DNA of 64,000 nucleotides from Brevibacillus daliensis (GCF_021245735.1 NZ_JAJISB010000001.1:62001-126000); one strand, 5' to 3'. Counted from the first letter of the stretch, positions 8,575 through 18,275 are shown. Translations and numbers: made by a program. Notes: generated by a model from the letters alone, not told the origin.

Positions 8575-9738
8575 CTACCTTGTACCGTTAGCTGACGGTT
8601 GCTCCTTACTTACCTTCTCCGCTTGCATATAGTAATCTGCAAAAACCTCTGCAAATGCATCTGCTGTGCTGTATACTTCCTGCAATGTGTTGTTAGTCCC
8701 GCCAAACTCTAGTAATAGACTACCCGAAGAGAAGGACTGATTATACTCTCCATCACCATCTTTTATTCCTCTTGCTATCACACCTCTTGATAGACCTGGG
8801 TATTTCTCTTCCACTAGCTTGTTTAGCTCTACTGCCAGTTTTTCATTTTCCTTATATTTTCGGTTTCCTGTCCCGATTACAAACATGATTCTGGCGTAAG
8901 TTTTTCCATTAATGGTTACGGCTGTTTTCTTACGAGGTATGTCAGCATCCCGATGTATATCAAAATAATACTGCAAAGATGGATTGCTCTTGGCTGCCTC
9001 TTTCACAGATTTGAACGACTCAGCATAGGCAAGTGGGTATAATTTATTCTGGTCAACTAATTGCTGTATGATATCACTTTGATTCACCAATGAACCTATT
9101 CCTTTTTCATTCAGCTTCGTACCTAGACGTTCACTAACTAATGAAATATTTGTTTTGGGATGTTGTACATCTTTTGTTATTCCTTCTACATTACTCCATG
9201 ATTCCCGATTATGAGTTGTATAGACAAATACATTTTTAATGGCTGGCGGAGTTACATGCGGTTTTTTATCTTCATTAGGAGGTCCAGGTTTGGTAACGGG
9301 CGGCAGTACCTCTTGTTTTCCTGTGTCTATTTCACCATGAGGTGCTGCTGATTCCACGAACAGATCTTTTAACTCCAACCCCTGTCCTGGAACGATAATC
9401 CGTGCATCCTCATACGTCAAGATTCCAGGAATTTCTCTGCCCAACAGACTCCGCAAATCTCCGGGATATATCCCCGTAGCTAATTGAAAGAAAAAGCTCG
9501 AAACCGTAGATTTTTCCGGTTCTCCTTGTGCTTGTACCGTTTTATGCAGGGCAGGGATTTCCATTCCCATCACATCCAGTAGCATCGTACCTGGCAAATT
9601 GGATGCAGCTCTACTAATACTGCTTGAGTATAGTAAATCTCGTTGGCTCGTTTGAACGATCAACAGACTAATCATGACGAATAACACGGCTGTTCCTAGG
9701 GATAGCAGTAAAAAATAACGTTGTAAAAGGGTGCCCAT
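8575..9738 (-). CDS. spoIIP: Stage II sporulation protein P, peptidoglycan hydrolase
   Basis: SpoIIP is an amidase/endopeptidase that, with SpoIID and SpoIIM, thins septal peptidoglycan so the mother cell can engulf the forespore. The 387-residue protein has an N-terminal membrane anchor (about residues 8-27), a variable linker rich in Pro and Lys, and the catalytic domain with VFVYTTHNRESW, the metal-site segment DIHRDADIPR and the ending SLLLEFGGTNNT. Gene order gpr-spoIIP-yqxA matches B. subtilis. In B. subtilis it is made under sigma E; I could not confirm such a promoter here. Confidence 0.95.
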   Translation of the reverse strand: MGTLLQRYFLLLSLGTAVLFVMISLLIVQTSQRDLLYSSSISRAASNLPGTMLLDVMGMEIPALHKTVQAQGEPEKSTVSSFFFQLATGIYPGDLRSLLGREIPGILTYEDARIIVPGQGLELKDLFVESAAPHGEIDTGKQEVLPPVTKPGPPNEDKKPHVTPPAIKNVFVYTTHNRESWSNVEGITKDVQHPKTNISLVSERLGTKLNEKGIGSLVNQSDIIQQLVDQNKLYPLAYAESFKSVKEAAKSNPSLQYYFDIHRDADIPRKKTAVTINGKTYARIMFVIGTGNRKYKENEKLAVELNKLVEEKYPGLSRGVIARGIKDGDGEYNQSFSSGSLLLEFGGTNNTLQEVYSTADAFAEVFADYYMQAEKVSKEQPSANGTR

Positions 9739-9835
9739 ACTCTCTCTTCCTCCTCTGACTTTCGGCTCCTAATACCTTATACTATGCCGGTCATAGAGTA
9801 GATAGAACGAACACCCTCTCATTTTCTCTTACAAT

Positions 9836-10942
9836 CTAGTGAGTATAGGAAGCTGCGTTTTCTTTCGAGACTGCCGGGTGCAACGCTTGGTTTAATCCAG
9901 TAGCTACTACATTGGAGATACCTTCCATAAAATCATCTACTTCTTTTGGAGTAACAACCAAGTCTTGCCCTAACGGTCGCAATACCTCATGAATTAACTG
10001 TCTTTTTTCCTCATCTGGCAACTGTCCGACTAGCCCCATAAACGTCCCTCTTGCTTCCATATCAGGTAAATCCTCTTCTGTATAAGGCTCTTTTCTTTCA
10101 GGAATCTCACTTGCTGTCAGTCGGTTAAAGGCTCGCTTACTCTCCTTCATTGTCTGGTTAAAGTGTCCCATTAAATAGGTAATCGCGTCATTTACAATGG
10201 TAGAAGCAAAAACAACTGTGGGAACCCCGATCGAAATGACAGGAATCCCTAGGGTTTTCTGATCAATTGACTTACGCTTGTTACCTACCCCAGATCCCGG
10301 GTGAATTCCTGTATCAGCAATTTGAATCGTAGTATTTACTCTGTGAAGGGCACGGGAAGCAAGGGCATCAATGGCGATAACAAAATCTGGTTTGCTTTTC
10401 TCCACTACCCCGAAGACGATCTCGCTTGTTTCAATACCGGTGATCCCTAATACCCCAGGCGAGAGTGCGCTTACTTCTCTATATCCTTCTTCAACTGATT
10501 CAGGTGCCAGTTCAAACAAATGTCTGGTAACTAGCAAATTCTCAACCACCATGGGACCCAGTGCGTCTGGTGTAACATTCCAGTTTCCAAGACCTACTAC
10601 TAGTGCTTTCTTATCTTCTGTAATGCCCAGATCTTTCAAGAATCTAGCAATTTCTTCAGCAAATCTCTGGGCTACTACCGCCTCAAGCTCTGTATCGTTA
10701 TCGCGTAATTTGGGTACTTCTATCGTGACATAACGCCCAGGTACCTTGCCAATTTGCTTTCCAGCTTCTTCATTTTCCACTTGAACACGTGTGACCGTGA
10801 TCCCCGACTGACTCCCATCTACCGATAAGAACACACCTGGAAGATCACTTTGATTTTGTTCACGTGCCAATTCATGTGCCTCAACTGCCAAATCTGTGCG
10901 GATATTATAAACGGACAAGTCAATATTATGGATTTCGCTCAT
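9836..10942 (-). CDS. gpr: Germination protease GPR (zymogen)
   Basis: GPR is the A25-family endopeptidase that starts the breakdown of small acid-soluble spore proteins during germination. The 368-residue precursor begins with a short propeptide before TDLAVEAHE, where the family is self-processed late in sporulation. Conserved blocks include VVGLGNWNVTPDALGP and ADTGIHPGSGVGNKRK. The ATG at 10942 is preceded by AAGGAGG. It is transcribed divergently from rpsT. A forespore (sigma G) promoter is expected from the family but was not recognised with confidence. Confidence 0.96.
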   Translation of the reverse strand: MSEIHNIDLSVYNIRTDLAVEAHELAREQNQSDLPGVFLSVDGSQSGITVTRVQVENEEAGKQIGKVPGRYVTIEVPKLRDNDTELEAVVAQRFAEEIARFLKDLGITEDKKALVVGLGNWNVTPDALGPMVVENLLVTRHLFELAPESVEEGYREVSALSPGVLGITGIETSEIVFGVVEKSKPDFVIAIDALASRALHRVNTTIQIADTGIHPGSGVGNKRKSIDQKTLGIPVISIGVPTVVFASTIVNDAITYLMGHFNQTMKESKRAFNRLTASEIPERKEPYTEEDLPDMEARGTFMGLVGQLPDEEKRQLIHEVLRPLGQDLVVTPKEVDDFMEGISNVVATGLNQALHPAVSKENAASYTH

Positions 10943-11017
10943 ACTTAAAATACCTCCTTATCTATTTCCTAGTAGTAGGTTGCATGCTTCTTCCGTTTTT
11001 ATTCTCAAAATCATTTC

Positions 11018-11046
11018 TTGCAAATGGATAAACCCCGTGCTAAAAT
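11018..11046 (+). promoter_or_regulatory. Sigma-A promoter of rpsT
   Basis: TTGCAA and TAAAAT are separated by exactly 17 bases, about 50 bases before the rpsT start codon. Confidence 0.72.
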
Positions 11047-11103
11047 ACTATTTGTTGCATTTCTTTTGCTATTGGTTTTTTACTGCTTTAAGGAGGTGAA
11101 AGT

Positions 11104-11370
11104 ATGCCAAACATTAAATCCGCTATCAAACGTACGAAGACTATCGAAAAACGTCGTGCACTTCGCACTTCCCAAAAGTCTGACTTGCGTACAACTGTCA
11201 AGAACTTTGAAAAAGCGGTTCTTGCTAATGACGTTGAATTAGCTAAAACTACCCTTATCGTAGCTGTTAAGAAGCTTGACAAGGCTGCTACGAAAGGTCT
11301 TATTCATAAAAACGCAGCTAATCGTCAAAAATCTCGCCTGATGAAAAAACTTAACGTTCTTTCTGCATAA
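11104..11370 (+). CDS. rpsT: Small ribosomal subunit protein bS20
   Basis: A basic 88-residue protein starting [13 protein letters not shown], the standard S20 N-terminus, which binds 16S rRNA in the body of the 30S subunit. AAGGAGGTG lies eight bases before the ATG. It is monocistronic, flanked by its own promoter and terminator, and opposite in direction to gpr and holA, exactly as in B. subtilis. Confidence 0.98.
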   Translation: MPNIKSAIKRTKTIEKRRALRTSQKSDLRTTVKNFEKAVLANDVELAKTTLIVAVKKLDKAATKGLIHKNAANRQKSRLMKKLNVLSA

Positions 11371-11394
11371 TGCATAAAGATATGTAAGCAGGCT

Positions 11395-11431
11395 AAAAAC
11401 CCCGCAAACCATTTGGTTCGCAGGGTTTTTT
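11395..11431 (+). terminator. rpsT terminator
   Basis: AAAAACCC pairs with GGGTTTTT, with an inner GCAAACC/GGTTCGC stem, and the run of T continues past the stem. Confidence 0.85.
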
Positions 11432-11549
11432 TACTGTATCAGAAAGTATAAACTGCCGAGCTTCTCATCCTGATACGCATGAAAAACATCCACTATAGAA
11501 GAACCGGCTTCTTAGAAAGACTTCCATAGAAGTTTTTCTTACTATATGC

Positions 11550-11604
11550 AAAAATAGCGAGAAGTCCCCGCATTATGAATGAAAATATGCAGGGTAAACT
11601 CGCT
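11550..11604 (-). terminator. holA terminator
   Basis: Outer arms AGCGAG and CTCGCT, with a nearly perfect inner stem (CCCCGCAT/ATGCAGGG), are followed on the minus strand by ATTTTTGC. It lies about 30 bases after the holA stop. Confidence 0.75.
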
Positions 11605-11633
11605 TCTTCGATAACTCTCTGATATAAATTTTT

Positions 11634-12680
11634 TTATTGTACCTTGTTTAGTTCCATCGCTACCTTAGAGATAAACATTTCTAAGGCAAGGCGCTTGTCT
11701 GTCTGTCCTGATTTCATCCGAAAATCTTCTTCTGCCAGGATTGCAAGCAGATTACGCAAACTATTTTCCGAAAAATGCTTCGCCTGCTCCATGGCCTTTT
11801 TAACGGCAAACGGATGGACCTTAAGCATGGTGGCTAGTTGTTGCTGCGTGTATCCTCGCGGTGCCCACATCTTCACATGAAGAAGCATGCGAAACTGTCT
11901 GGATAAAAGAGCCAACAGCTTGATCGGCTCCTCTCCCATTTTGAAACAGTCGTACATGGTGCGGTAGGCATCCTGCTGCTTGCCCAAGACTACAGATTCC
12001 ACCAATGAAAAAACATCCTGCTCAAGGGAACGAGAGGCCAGTAACCGAATGGTCTCTTCCGTAATTTCTCCTGGTTTATCGCCACTTTTTACATAAAGGG
12101 ACATCTTCTCAATCTCTTTTACCAAAAGTCTCAATTCATTCCCAAGTCTATCCGTTAAGAGCATGGTGTTCTCTCGCTCAATGTGAGCGTCGTATCGCTT
12201 TGCCGTACGCTCCACCCACGCATATAGATCTTGATCTCGTAATGGCTGGAATGGCAGGACCAGCGCTCGTTGATGAAGCTGTTTGGTTAGTTTTTTCCGT
12301 TCGTCCAGCTTGTCTGCCTGTACATGAAGTATCAACGAACTGCTTGGTGATGGATTCTGTAGATAGTCCATCAGCGAATCGATGTTGTGTTCCACTTTTG
12401 ATGGAGGCTTTGCCCCTGTCAAGAAGTACGCATTATCTGCGATAAGCAGCCTGTAATCGGCTAAAAATGGCAAAGTATTTGCTTCAACCACAATATCTTC
12501 AAGAGGAGTCTCGGCACAATCATATACCCCATAATTTAAATCAGCGTAGGTTGGGTCAACCATCTCTTTACGAAGCAGCTTGATGAACTCTTCTTTCAAG
12601 TAGGATTCAGCCCCATATAATACATAAATAGGAGCAAAGCGCTTCTCCTTAATATCCCTCATCGCCGCACGTACCGGCAT
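11634..12680 (-). CDS. holA: DNA polymerase III delta subunit
   Basis: The 348-residue clamp-loader delta subunit, which opens the beta sliding clamp on DNA. The N-terminal AAA+-like domain begins with the IYVLYGAESYLKEEF block, and the C-terminal collar domain includes LLALLSRQFRMLLHVK. Delta lacks a working ATP site, as expected. Its place next to rpsT and after comEC is the conserved Bacillales order. The start at 12680 (MPVRAAMRD) gives the usual N-terminus. Confidence 0.94.
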   Translation of the reverse strand: MPVRAAMRDIKEKRFAPIYVLYGAESYLKEEFIKLLRKEMVDPTYADLNYGVYDCAETPLEDIVVEANTLPFLADYRLLIADNAYFLTGAKPPSKVEHNIDSLMDYLQNPSPSSSLILHVQADKLDERKKLTKQLHQRALVLPFQPLRDQDLYAWVERTAKRYDAHIERENTMLLTDRLGNELRLLVKEIEKMSLYVKSGDKPGEITEETIRLLASRSLEQDVFSLVESVVLGKQQDAYRTMYDCFKMGEEPIKLLALLSRQFRMLLHVKMWAPRGYTQQQLATMLKVHPFAVKKAMEQAKHFSENSLRNLLAILAEEDFRMKSGQTDKRLALEMFISKVAMELNKVQ

Positions 12681-12773
12681 GATAATCTCTCCTTTATTAC
12701 CGAACCAATTTCATTTATTCATTATAACATGGAACGAGATTACCTGCCTGACATGCATCTTTATGGCTTTTCC

Positions 12774-13001
12774 TTATTCATCTTTCCATTTATCATAATG
12801 GGTATTCATACCCTTTTTATCTAAATAAATGGCCGCATCTGTACTATACATCTGGCTTAATGCAGTAATGATGGTAATCAGCAGAAATACAAAAAAATAT
12901 CCAAGCATCATTTTACCCATCATGAAACATAATATGGTAATGCCTAATAAGATTAGCATAATAGAGATCATTACCTTTTTAATTGGAAACACTCTCCCCA
13001 A
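12774..13001 (-). CDS. Small two-helix membrane protein, unknown
   Basis: The frame encodes up to 75 residues with two hydrophobic stretches (about residues 10-28 and 32-50) and a charged tail ending HYDKWKDE. I do not recognise a family. The frame opens with TTG and no convincing ribosome-binding site; the in-frame ATG ten codons in has AAAAAGG before it and may be the real start. It occupies the place where B. subtilis has the short membrane gene yqzM, but the sequence does not look like YqzM. Confidence 0.4.
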   Translation of the reverse strand: MGRVFPIKKVMISIMLILLGITILCFMMGKMMLGYFFVFLLITIITALSQMYSTDAAIYLDKKGMNTHYDKWKDE

Positions 13002-13386
13002 GAAAAAGTTAGGAACATCTTAAAAGTACCATATTTTACATTATGTGTATATTGGTATTACTTGCTTTCATGGTCCTATTTTGATAACGATAACCAGTTT
13101 TTCTGCCAACTTTATTTATGTACTCATCCCAACCTATATGATCTAATCAAATGAAAACGCCAAAAAACCACGACCAGCCCTTTGTCGTGGTTATACCAAG
13201 CATCGCTTTTATGTAAACGCAAGAGAGAAAGCCCCGGTTGCTTTCTCTCTCTACGGGAAGCAGGGGGTGCTTGATACCATATACTACGCAACAGAAAGAA
13301 AATGGTGCTTGTTTGTCAAAAAAATGGGAGATCTTACATAGCCCGATATAATTCACCCCATGACCAACTACGCTTCATTTTTTCTT
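13002..13386. other. Gene-free stretch between the small membrane gene and the anti-sigma gene
   Basis: No supported gene lies here. The stretch holds the terminator at 13162-13192 and a second perfect 11-bp stem-loop at 13222-13250 (AGAGAGAAAGC / GCTTTCTCTCT) without a U tail. The rest shows no motif I recognise. Confidence 0.6.
13162..13192 (-). terminator. Terminator of the comEC-sigma-anti-sigma operon
   Basis: The arms AACCACGAC and GTCGTGGTT form a perfect 9-bp stem with an 8-base loop, followed on the minus strand by TTTTTTGG. Confidence 0.8.
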
Positions 13387-14532
13387 CTACTCGTTTGATC
13401 CAGCATGTATTTCCTGCTTTTCAGTTTCTTTCTCTGATTCTTTTTTATCTTCCTTGTTATCTTCTTTATCTTTGTTTTGTTGAGGTATTGATTCCTGCTT
13501 TATTTCTTGCTCCCGTTTCTTCTGTTCTTCCAAAGCTGATTCAATCGCGTCTTCTACAACCTGTTCCAGCTCTTTCTGATCTTTGTCAAACTCAAGATTT
13601 GGATTCTTCTCCAGGAATTTTTCCAGCTCTTTCAACGCTAATTCAAGTGCCTTTTTTTTGCCTTCCGCATCAAGTTGCTCATATTTTTTCTGCTGATCTG
13701 GGAAAAGACCAAGCATCTTTTCTGATTCTGAGTTTGAATTGGTAGCTGCTGGATTCTTTGGCTTCTGAGATTTAGCAATGTCAAGTATATCCAATGGTTG
13801 CTTATCTGTTGGTAATCCTGCCTCCCCTTTGTTTCCAGGAAGGTCCGCAATTGCTACCTCTTTATCTGAGTCAGGTTTACTAGCAGGGTCCTCTTTGGCA
13901 GGTGATTTCTCACCATCTGAACCAGTCGAACCATTAGCTTCATGTGCTGGTTTCTGTTGTGTGTCTTTCTTCGGATCTTTCTTGGTTTCCTGTTCTTCCT
14001 TTTGCTTATTATCGCCAGACTCTTGCTTTTTGTCTGGCTTATTAACAGCAAGTAGTTCCTCACTCGGTAAGACCACCGTGCCAGCAACTTGACCACCGCC
14101 TTGCGATCCACCTGAAGTAGTTGTTCCTGTTCTATCATTCTGATTCGTTATGACGAACAAGCTTACTACCATACAGGCAGCTGCAACACCGCTACCCATT
14201 TTGGCAGCCCACACAGGAAAACGTCGCCGTTCTTTTGGCTTGTCTGCTTTTGGCTGCTTCAACTCTAGGCGTGCAAGAACAGGTGGTGCATTTTGTGTAG
14301 CAGGGGTTCTCTTGGATTGCTCCAGTTGAGGCAAGATCGCATCGACCAAACTAAAGGGCGGTGTAACCATAGGTAGATCTTCTAACTGAGATGATACTTT
14401 TTTCAATCGTTCATATTGAAGCATAAAATTAGGATTATTAGCCAAATAATATTGCAAGGTTTGCTTTTCTACATCTGATAAATCATGATCCAAGTCCCTT
14501 TGCATCAAGTCATAAATTTCTTCCTGCGTCAT
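13387..14532 (-). CDS. Membrane anti-sigma factor with long charged outer domain
   Basis: A 381-residue protein. Residues 1-70 (MTQEEIYDLMQRDLDHDLSD onward) have the layout of a cytosolic anti-sigma domain but lack the Cys/His zinc motif of ZAS factors. One membrane helix lies near residues 105-125. The outer ~250 residues are low-complexity, dominated by Lys, Glu, Gln and Asp, and end in a predicted coiled coil. It overlaps the upstream sigma gene by four bases (ATGA), so the two are translationally coupled and probably bind each other. The ectodomain signal and the release protease are unknown. Confidence 0.75.
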   Translation of the reverse strand: MTQEEIYDLMQRDLDHDLSDVEKQTLQYYLANNPNFMLQYERLKKVSSQLEDLPMVTPPFSLVDAILPQLEQSKRTPATQNAPPVLARLELKQPKADKPKERRRFPVWAAKMGSGVAAACMVVSLFVITNQNDRTGTTTSGGSQGGGQVAGTVVLPSEELLAVNKPDKKQESGDNKQKEEQETKKDPKKDTQQKPAHEANGSTGSDGEKSPAKEDPASKPDSDKEVAIADLPGNKGEAGLPTDKQPLDILDIAKSQKPKNPAATNSNSESEKMLGLFPDQQKKYEQLDAEGKKKALELALKELEKFLEKNPNLEFDKDQKELEQVVEDAIESALEEQKKREQEIKQESIPQQNKDKEDNKEDKKESEKETEKQEIHAGSNE

Positions 14533-15077
14533 CCTCTTATCCCCCCCTTCTGATATTCTTGCAAGAGATTCTGCAATTGTTGCCTTGCCCGAAATAGATA
14601 CGATTTTACAGTATTAAGCGGTACATTTAACAAATCAGCAATCTCTTGATATGAGAGATCCTGCAGATAACGGAGCACGACTACTGTTCGATAATGCTCC
14701 GGTAATTTTGCAATCGCGCGATGTATATCCTCTGACATATCTTGTAGCAGGATCGCTTCCTCTACATTTTGTTTGTCAGTGAGGGTTAGCTCATATTCAT
14801 CAATGGAGAGGGTCTCCTTTTTTGCGCGAAAGCGGTCCATACAAATGTTACTGACGATTCGTTGCACCCATGTGGAAAACTTCGCTTTTTCCTGAAAGGT
14901 GTCAATCTTCCGGTAAACTCGTAGCAGCGCTTCTTGGGCTGCATCCATAGCGTCGTGCTCGTTGCCAAGGATATAGAAAGCGCTCCGGTATACAGAGTTC
15001 TCGATTGAGCGTAGCAATTCTACCAAAGCTTCGTGATCACCAGATTGTGCCCGTTTAATCAGGTCAGCTTCATTCAT
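14529..15077 (-). CDS. ECF-type RNA polymerase sigma factor
   Basis: A 182-residue sigma-70 of group 4. Region 2 holds DAAQEALLRVYRKIDTF and KFSTWVQRIVSNICMDRFR; region 4 holds LPEHYRTVVVLRYLQDLSYQ and the helix-turn-helix EIADLLNVPLNTVKSYLFRA. The start at 15077 was chosen because GGAAGGAG precedes it; a longer frame to 15152 adds 25 residues unlike any sigma. It lies 71 bases after comEC, same strand, so competence and this regulon may share transcription. The target genes are unknown; its own promoter may sit in the comEC end. Confidence 0.9.
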   Translation of the reverse strand: MNEADLIKRAQSGDHEALVELLRSIENSVYRSAFYILGNEHDAMDAAQEALLRVYRKIDTFQEKAKFSTWVQRIVSNICMDRFRAKKETLSIDEYELTLTDKQNVEEAILLQDMSEDIHRAIAKLPEHYRTVVVLRYLQDLSYQEIADLLNVPLNTVKSYLFRARQQLQNLLQEYQKGGIRG

Positions 15078-15148
15078 CAGCGCTCTCTCCTTCCTACAGA
15101 CGATGACGAACTTCTGAAAGTTGCAGTCTTCTTTATTGTTATCGTTCT

Positions 15149-17533
15149 TCAATTTTGAATTAGTTGTGAAATAATCTGATATCCTGTTGGATCAATCGTC
15201 ACCGTAATAGCACCATGTCTATCCGTCCTAAATAATTGGATACCAGATTTCTGTATGCGATCCACTACTTCTTGCGACGGATGTTTGTACCGATTGTTTC
15301 TTCCAACAGAAATTAATGCGACGTTAGGGTCCAATTTTTGTAAAAATGGAGCTGTTGTCGATGTTTTACTCCCGTGATGACCAATCTTCAGGATATCAAT
15401 TTTTGGCAACTGGTATTTTTTGAGCAAATCTGCTTCTCCCTGCTCTTCCAAATCACCAGTAAAAAGAACTCGGGTTCCATATGCTTCCAGCAATAGAACA
15501 ATAGATGCATTATTTTCGGATTCACTATGTTGAGTGGGATCAGGCGAAAGCCAGGTCCACGTTATCTCATCGCCGTCATTCCACTCCGCGGTAGCATAAC
15601 CCGTCAAAAGATCCGTTTTTTTATCACGTAATGCCTGGTTCCATTCTTTCTCTTCGGCTGGTTTCTGTCCATTTAGCAAGACTGCACCTATTCGAAAATA
15701 AGGAAGAATGGCAGGTAATCCACCTACATGATCGTGATCGTTATGCGTCAGAATCAAATGGTCTATCCGCTCGATTCCCAATGTTCGAAGCGAAGGTAAT
15801 ACTATATCTTTACCCACTTCAAAGGGGTCCCGCCTCTTTTGCCACTCTTTCTTTGGAAAAGAAATCGTCCCTCCTACGTCTATCAGATATGTCTTATGGT
15901 TACCTATCTCAACTACTATAGAATCTCCTTGTCCCACGTCAAGAACAGTGATCTTGACCTGATTAACATTGGAAAAGGGCTGTCTCGCTGCCACCAGCAA
16001 TAGTAACATGAGTAGGGAATAGAGGACGATATCTTTTTTGCGATGATACCCCTTATTCCACCACATACCTATCGCAATAACTACTAAGCTGTATACCGCT
16101 AGCCACCATATTGTCGGATGCGGCCAATGGGTAAAAGGAACCAGCCATGTATGTACATGGGAAAGCAGAATATGTAACCATGTTAACATAAACTCTGCCA
16201 GAAGGATCGGAATCGTTGTTAAAACCGGATGAATGTTTCCCAGGAAAAGTATGGTATATCCCAGTGGTAAAACTATAAAAGAATACAGAGGAACAAACAA
16301 AAAATTCACGATCCATGACAGAGGAGAATTTATATGAAATGTATAGATGATAACGGGAAAAGAGACTAGTTGAGAGATAACAGGAACACCCAATGCCGCC
16401 CGAAACCATGCTGGTCTGATCCAAACTACCTGCATACATAAAGGAACTAGTAGCAGCAAGCCTGCCGTTACCCCAAAAGACAATTGAAATCCAATATGCC
16501 ACAATTGATAGGGATTATAGAGTAACATGCTAAGCCCTGATAGTCCAAGTAGTTGAAGCCCTTCAAGAGACTTTTCGCGAGATCTTGCCATTAGTCCAAT
16601 CGAACCCATTAGCCCTGATCGTACAGCCGATGCACTTGCCCCTGCAAGCCCAACATATAAGAGTACAGAGCAGGCTGCAATCACGTAACTACTTTTTTTA
16701 GAAAGACCTACTTTCTCAAACACCAGGAGTAAGCAACCCGTTAATATGGTGATGTGAAGACCAGATATTGCAATTACATGCACAAGCCCTAAATCAGAAT
16801 AAACAGTTTGTAGCTCAGGCTCCACCTCATCTTGCAATCCTAGAATCAATGATAGAAAAAAGCCACCTATTTCTTTATCTTGAAAAAGATTTTGAAGTAA
16901 CCCGGCCTCATTTTTTTGCCAGTTTTCAAAAAAAGTGCGCCAATCGCTAGTAGTCCCGATTATTCTGATCGATTCACATTTTGACTCAGCTACGACATGC
17001 ACCGCTTGCCAATGTAAATATCTTGCATAATCAAATGCATGTGGATTTCTTGCGGGATCAGGACGTTGAATCGTTACCTCGCCTTGAAACTGTTGACCAA
17101 TTTGATAGCCTTCCACAATGGGTATCTCATTTTCTTGATCTAGTTTTAATCTGAATGAGACACGCTCACTGCTAGCGGAACATTTATTTTGTATGCACCA
17201 TCCATTCAGACGTGCATAAAAAGTAACGATATCTCCATCTCTTTTTACGCCCGAATCAATCATACCCGTTACGATTGCCGTCGTTGGCTCCTCAACTATT
17301 TCATACAGGAGTGAATCGTGTTGATTATCGTACCAGTTAAAATACACAACACCTAATAAGACAACGAACGCTCCTGCCAAAATGTTACCTTTATTACTCA
17401 TTTTTTTCATGAAAAAAATGGTAAGAACAATCACGCAAAACATTAGTAAAATAAATGGAAGACGAATCCAATCCCCAAGTATGAGACCACCCATATAAAG
17501 TAGGCAGATAATAAACCATCTATGCCATGCCAT
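15149..17533 (-). CDS. comEC: DNA uptake channel ComEC/Rec2
   Basis: ComEC forms the membrane channel that carries single-stranded DNA into competent cells. The ~794-residue protein has an N-terminal membrane part, an OB-like outer domain (DUF4131), the multi-helix Competence domain with the segment LVHVIAISGLHITILTG, and a C-terminal metallo-beta-lactamase domain with LTHNDHDHVGG and KIGHHGSKTS, the proposed nuclease. The ATG at 17533 has GGGGGA at a good distance; an ATG at 17554 is the alternative. Unlike B. subtilis, it is not in one operon with comEA and comEB, which run the other way. Confidence 0.95.
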   Translation of the reverse strand: MAWHRWFIICLLYMGGLILGDWIRLPFILLMFCVIVLTIFFMKKMSNKGNILAGAFVVLLGVVYFNWYDNQHDSLLYEIVEEPTTAIVTGMIDSGVKRDGDIVTFYARLNGWCIQNKCSASSERVSFRLKLDQENEIPIVEGYQIGQQFQGEVTIQRPDPARNPHAFDYARYLHWQAVHVVAESKCESIRIIGTTSDWRTFFENWQKNEAGLLQNLFQDKEIGGFFLSLILGLQDEVEPELQTVYSDLGLVHVIAISGLHITILTGCLLLVFEKVGLSKKSSYVIAACSVLLYVGLAGASASAVRSGLMGSIGLMARSREKSLEGLQLLGLSGLSMLLYNPYQLWHIGFQLSFGVTAGLLLLVPLCMQVVWIRPAWFRAALGVPVISQLVSFPVIIYTFHINSPLSWIVNFLFVPLYSFIVLPLGYTILFLGNIHPVLTTIPILLAEFMLTWLHILLSHVHTWLVPFTHWPHPTIWWLAVYSLVVIAIGMWWNKGYHRKKDIVLYSLLMLLLLVAARQPFSNVNQVKITVLDVGQGDSIVVEIGNHKTYLIDVGGTISFPKKEWQKRRDPFEVGKDIVLPSLRTLGIERIDHLILTHNDHDHVGGLPAILPYFRIGAVLLNGQKPAEEKEWNQALRDKKTDLLTGYATAEWNDGDEITWTWLSPDPTQHSESENNASIVLLLEAYGTRVLFTGDLEEQGEADLLKKYQLPKIDILKIGHHGSKTSTTAPFLQKLDPNVALISVGRNNRYKHPSQEVVDRIQKSGIQLFRTDRHGAITVTIDPTGYQIISQLIQN

Positions 17534-17765
17534 TCTATCCGATCCCCCATTCATCCCTTACGAAGAAGTATAAAAGGGTACGAACGGACAAAAAAACTGA
17601 TCTCAGCCCCGTCACATACTAGTCGCGCATAGCTCTATGTGATTTGGCGTTCGACTGAGCAGTTTTTGACTACACTATAGTATAATGAATGTTAAACTAG
17701 TAATTTCTATACTGTATCGCTACAAGAATGTGTTTTTTCTTTTCGATAGGACAGAGGTGAAAAAT

Positions 17766-18170
17766 ATGAGAAAAACGTGGGATCAGTACTATTTAGACTT
17801 GGCTGAAGAGGTGGCTACACGTGCCACTTGCAACCGTCTGCAAGTAGGATGCGTTATTGTTAATCGCAATCATATTGTATCTACTGGCTACAACGGTTCT
17901 ATTCACGGTCACCCTCATTGTACGGATGTTGGATGTCTATTAAAAGAAGGTAGATGTATCAGAACTCTTCATGCTGAAGAAAATGCTATTTTACATGCAA
18001 GGCGTGAAGATTTACCTGGTGCAACAGCTTATGTAACTCATGAGCCTTGTGAAAACTGCACAAAAAGGTTGAATCAAGCTGGCGTGACTCGCGTTGTATT
18101 CCGTAAAGCATACACAAGTGAATTTAACCAATATTTCATCGAACCGATGGAATGGATACATTTGGAATAG
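17766..18170 (+). CDS. comEB: ComEB, dCMP deaminase-like protein
   Basis: A 134-residue zinc deaminase of the dCMP deaminase family. The zinc-site motifs HAEENAILHA (near residue 70) and PCENC are intact, so it should convert dCMP to dUMP; the comE role of ComEB in B. subtilis is not essential for DNA uptake. The ATG at 17766 follows AGAGGTG; the frame extends upstream to 17685, but those residues are outside the family. It is divergent from comEC. A TATAAT box at 17681-17686 in the shared upstream region has no good partner at -35. Confidence 0.93.
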   Translation: MRKTWDQYYLDLAEEVATRATCNRLQVGCVIVNRNHIVSTGYNGSIHGHPHCTDVGCLLKEGRCIRTLHAEENAILHARREDLPGATAYVTHEPCENCTKRLNQAGVTRVVFRKAYTSEFNQYFIEPMEWIHLE

Positions 18171-18238
18171 CCTTGGAAACGGGTATCAGTCACATTGCGT
18201 AACTACCCATTCCATGTTAGATTAAGATAGTGTATTTT

Positions 18239-18253
18239 CAGGGGACCACCCTG
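18239..18253. repeat. Short inverted repeat before asnB
   Basis: CAGGG and CCCTG flank five bases, ending some 20 bases before the asparagine synthetase start. It could be an operator or a small RNA hairpin close to the ribosome-binding site; there is no other support. Confidence 0.35.
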
Positions 18254-18275
18254 TGAGAGGAAGAGTCTATAATAA

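Noticed and set aside
13147-13356. 69-residue frame on the minus strand below the anti-sigma gene
   Set aside because: It covers two stem-loops, one a terminator, and lacks a ribosome-binding site.
18181-18220. Terminator after comEB
   Set aside because: GGGTA/TACCC arms exist but the stem is weak and no T run follows, so comEB may read into asnB.
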